This document shows, piece after piece, positions 62,709 through 64,000 of a DNA stretch of 64,000 nucleotides. Origin of the DNA: an uncultured Paracoccaceae bacterium (GTDB taxonomy: Bacteria > Pseudomonadota > Alphaproteobacteria > Rhodobacterales > Rhodobacteraceae); assembly GCA_905182165.1 (NCBI GenBank), contig CAJJAK010000004.1, positions 124,001 through 188,000 on the forward strand, given 5' to 3'. Made by a program: the position numbers and the translations under genes. How positions within the stretch are numbered: position 1 is the stretch's first letter; each line of letters starts with the position of its first letter. Below the pieces are notes generated by a model. It made no database searches. It worked only from the letters and a program-made list of their open reading frames with translations, and was not told the origin of the DNA.

Positions 62709-63823
62709 AGGGACCCTTAAGTTCTTTGAAAATTGTGGAATTTAGTGGATTAGGACCAGCCCCGCTAGCGGGGCAACTTTTAGCAGATTTGGGTGCTGAT
62801 GTAATTACAATAGATCGAAAATCAGCTAAGGTAGATCCAAGTGAAATTAATCGACGAAATAAAAGATCAATTGCATTAAATCTCAAATCAAAAGAGGGAC
62901 TAAAAGTTGTAAAAAAAATAATTGATAGCTGTGACGTGTTAATTGAAGGTTTCAGGCCTGGTGTTATGGAAAAGCTGGGAATAGCGCCGAGTGATTGCCA
63001 TGATAGGCTAATTTATGGTCGAATGACTGGTTGGGGTCAGACTGGAATATTTTCAAAAACTGCAGGACATGATATAAACTATTTAGGAATAACGGGAGCT
63101 TTACACGCAATAGGAACTGATAAAACACCAATACCACCTTTAAATTTAGTTGCAGATTATGGAGGTGGTTCAATGTTCTTGATTTTTGGAATTTTGGCTG
63201 CGTTGTATGAAAGAACCTCTTCAGGAAAAGGGCAAACTGTCGATGCTGCAATGGTAGATGGTGTTCCAGCGATGATGGGTTTATTTCATCAATTTGTTGC
63301 TAATGGAAGCTGGCTTGATGGTGAGCGAGAGTCAAATTTGCTTGATGGGGGAGCTCCATTTTACCGATGTTATAAATGTGCAGATGGAAAATTTATATCA
63401 GTTGGTGCTTTAGAGTCTCAGTTTTTTGCTGAATTGGGAAGGGTCATCGATCTTCCAGAAATTGATTTAAAAACGCAGAATGATCAAGAAACATGGTCAT
63501 ATAAAAATGAAACCTATGAAAATATTTTTAAAACAAAGTCTCGTGATGAGTGGTCTGAGATTTTTAAAGGTTCAGATGCTTGTGTTACACCTATCCTCAC
63601 ATTGGAAGAAGCGACAAAATACCAAGTCAATTCTGAGCGCGATGTTTTTTTTGAACAAGATGGTGTTCTGCAAGCCTCACCAGCGCCACGTTTTGATAGA
63701 ACGCCTAGTGCAAAGCCAGTTAGTATAAGGGCGCGTGGGGCTGATAGTGAAGAAATTCTAAATGAAATTGGTTTGGCACAAAAAGAAATAATAAATTTAA
63801 AGAATAACAATATATTAACTTAA
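62705..63823 (+). CDS. class III CoA-transferase / alpha-methylacyl-CoA racemase-like
   Basis: A 372-residue CaiB/BaiF-family protein. The start (LSSLKIVEFSGLGPAPLAGQLLADLGADVI) and the lines RRNKRSIALNLKSKEGL, DVLIEGFRPGVMEKLGI and YGRMTGWGQTGIFSKTAGHD, each below, are diagnostic; INYLGITGALHAIG and GGSMFLIFGILAALYER are typical of the alpha-methylacyl-CoA racemase branch, in which His and Asp invert the 2-methyl centre. AGHDINYLG carries these residues. With the overlapping SDR, a role in branched acyl-CoA degradation is plausible. Complete. Confidence 0.9.
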   Translation: MKGPLSSLKIVEFSGLGPAPLAGQLLADLGADVITIDRKSAKVDPSEINRRNKRSIALNLKSKEGLKVVKKIIDSCDVLIEGFRPGVMEKLGIAPSDCHDRLIYGRMTGWGQTGIFSKTAGHDINYLGITGALHAIGTDKTPIPPLNLVADYGGGSMFLIFGILAALYERTSSGKGQTVDAAMVDGVPAMMGLFHQFVANGSWLDGERESNLLDGGAPFYRCYKCADGKFISVGALESQFFAELGRVIDLPEIDLKTQNDQETWSYKNETYENIFKTKSRDEWSEIFKGSDACVTPILTLEEATKYQVNSERDVFFEQDGVLQASPAPRFDRTPSAKPVSIRARGADSEEILNEIGLAQKEIINLKNNNILT

Positions 63824-63839
63824 TTTTAATGAGGGCAAT

Positions 63840-64000
63840 ATGATTAACAAACAAGTATAACTTTAGAAAGTAGACCAATTGGGCCACCAACTTTAGAAAA
63901 TTTTGGGATAGCGAAAAGTTCACTTAGTGAAATCCAAGATGGTCAAGTTCTGTTGAAAACCATCTATTTATCTCTTGATCCTTACATGCGGGGTAGAATG
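63840..64000 (+). CDS. MDR-family NADP-dependent oxidoreductase, 5' part, frameshifted
   Basis: The window ends inside this gene. After MINKQV the frame shifts near 63858, and the next frame gives TLESRPIGPPTLENFGIA, EIQDGQVLLKTIYLSLDPYMRGRM, the well-known opening of the CurA/leukotriene-B4-dehydrogenase-like medium-chain reductases that reduce the double bond of alpha,beta-unsaturated ketones with NADPH. The ATG follows GAGGGC. Only about 53 residues are visible. Confidence 0.8.

Noticed and set aside
1..64000. tRNA, rRNA, CRISPR arrays and integrases
   Set aside because: None was seen: no clustered direct repeats with spacers, no cloverleaf candidates with GTTCRANNC arms, and no recombinase motifs.

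Overview
This is 64 kb of AT-rich bacterial DNA, roughly 35-37 % G+C over most of its length by eye. Gene content points to a marine-type alphaproteobacterium, probably close to Rhodobacterales: L20 and L35 ribosomal proteins of alphaproteobacterial type, DUF1244 next to pyk, a DgcN-DgcA pair, a large cobalamin cluster containing DUF1636 and DUF6732-like genes, and a type-II lumazine synthase under an FMN riboswitch. This placement is an inference from remembered family distributions; no search was run.

Layout. 0-4.3 kb: a YtoQ-family gene, an Lrp/AsnC regulator and a molybdenum-cofactor operon (fdhD-mobA-mobB-moeA). 4.3-12 kb: housekeeping genes, with pheT, pheS, rplT and rpmI on the minus strand, lepA on plus and pyk on minus. 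12.2-15.6 kb: N-formylglutamate amidohydrolase, DUF1244, a DciA-like DUF721 protein, a DsbA-family thioredoxin and a class III CoA-transferase. 15.6-27.4 kb: cobalamin synthesis, with cbiB-cobC-DUF1636 on minus and a tight plus-strand operon (DUF6732-like, cbiX, an uncharacterised gene, cobH, cobL, cobI, cbiG, cobJ, a DUF6882-like gene, cobM). 27.6-31.6 kb: a D-glutamate/D-amino-acid operon (dgcN-dgcA-D-amino-acid aminotransferase) followed by a BaiN/HI0933-type flavoprotein. 31.6-35.3 kb: rluE, FMN riboswitch plus ribH, then kdtA(waaA)-lpxK for lipid A/Kdo.

35.4-47.2 kb is a minus-strand catabolic block: cytochrome P450, SDR, cyclase, a DUF35-SDR fusion, a thiolase-like protein lacking the nucleophilic cysteine, an acyl-CoA ligase, a two-subunit Rieske oxygenase with its flavin/2Fe-2S reductase, a fumarylacetoacetate-hydrolase-family enzyme and a gentisate-dioxygenase-like bicupin. 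Together they suggest oxygenation of an aromatic or alicyclic acid, ring cleavage through a gentisate-type intermediate, and CoA-dependent side-chain processing. 47.6-53.3 kb has a thioesterase, a glutamine amidotransferase, an aldehyde dehydrogenase and a TctABC tricarboxylate-type transporter. 53.7-59.9 kb, visibly richer in G+C, encodes aldehyde dehydrogenase, copper amine oxidase, a PaaK-like CoA ligase and a thiolase: a plausible amine to aldehyde to acid to acyl-CoA route. 60-64 kb has a HAD hydrolase, a Tm-1-like/UPF0261 protein, an SDR, a CaiB/BaiF CoA-transferase and the start of an MDR-family reductase.

A striking property is the number of broken reading frames, including in genes that should be essential (pheT, pheS, rpmI, kdtA, lpxK). 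Each breaks cleanly and resumes in another frame with conserved family sequence, which looks more like indel error in the sequence than gene decay. Two lesions are in-frame stops instead. The most unusual single observation is kdtA: its two ends are normal, but about 130 central residues, including the region that normally carries active-site motifs, are replaced in frame by unrelated sequence that reminded me of marine T4-like phage structural proteins. The second is a paired Cys-less thiolase and DUF35 protein fused to a degenerate SDR. I saw no rRNA, tRNA, CRISPR array, insertion sequence or integrase.
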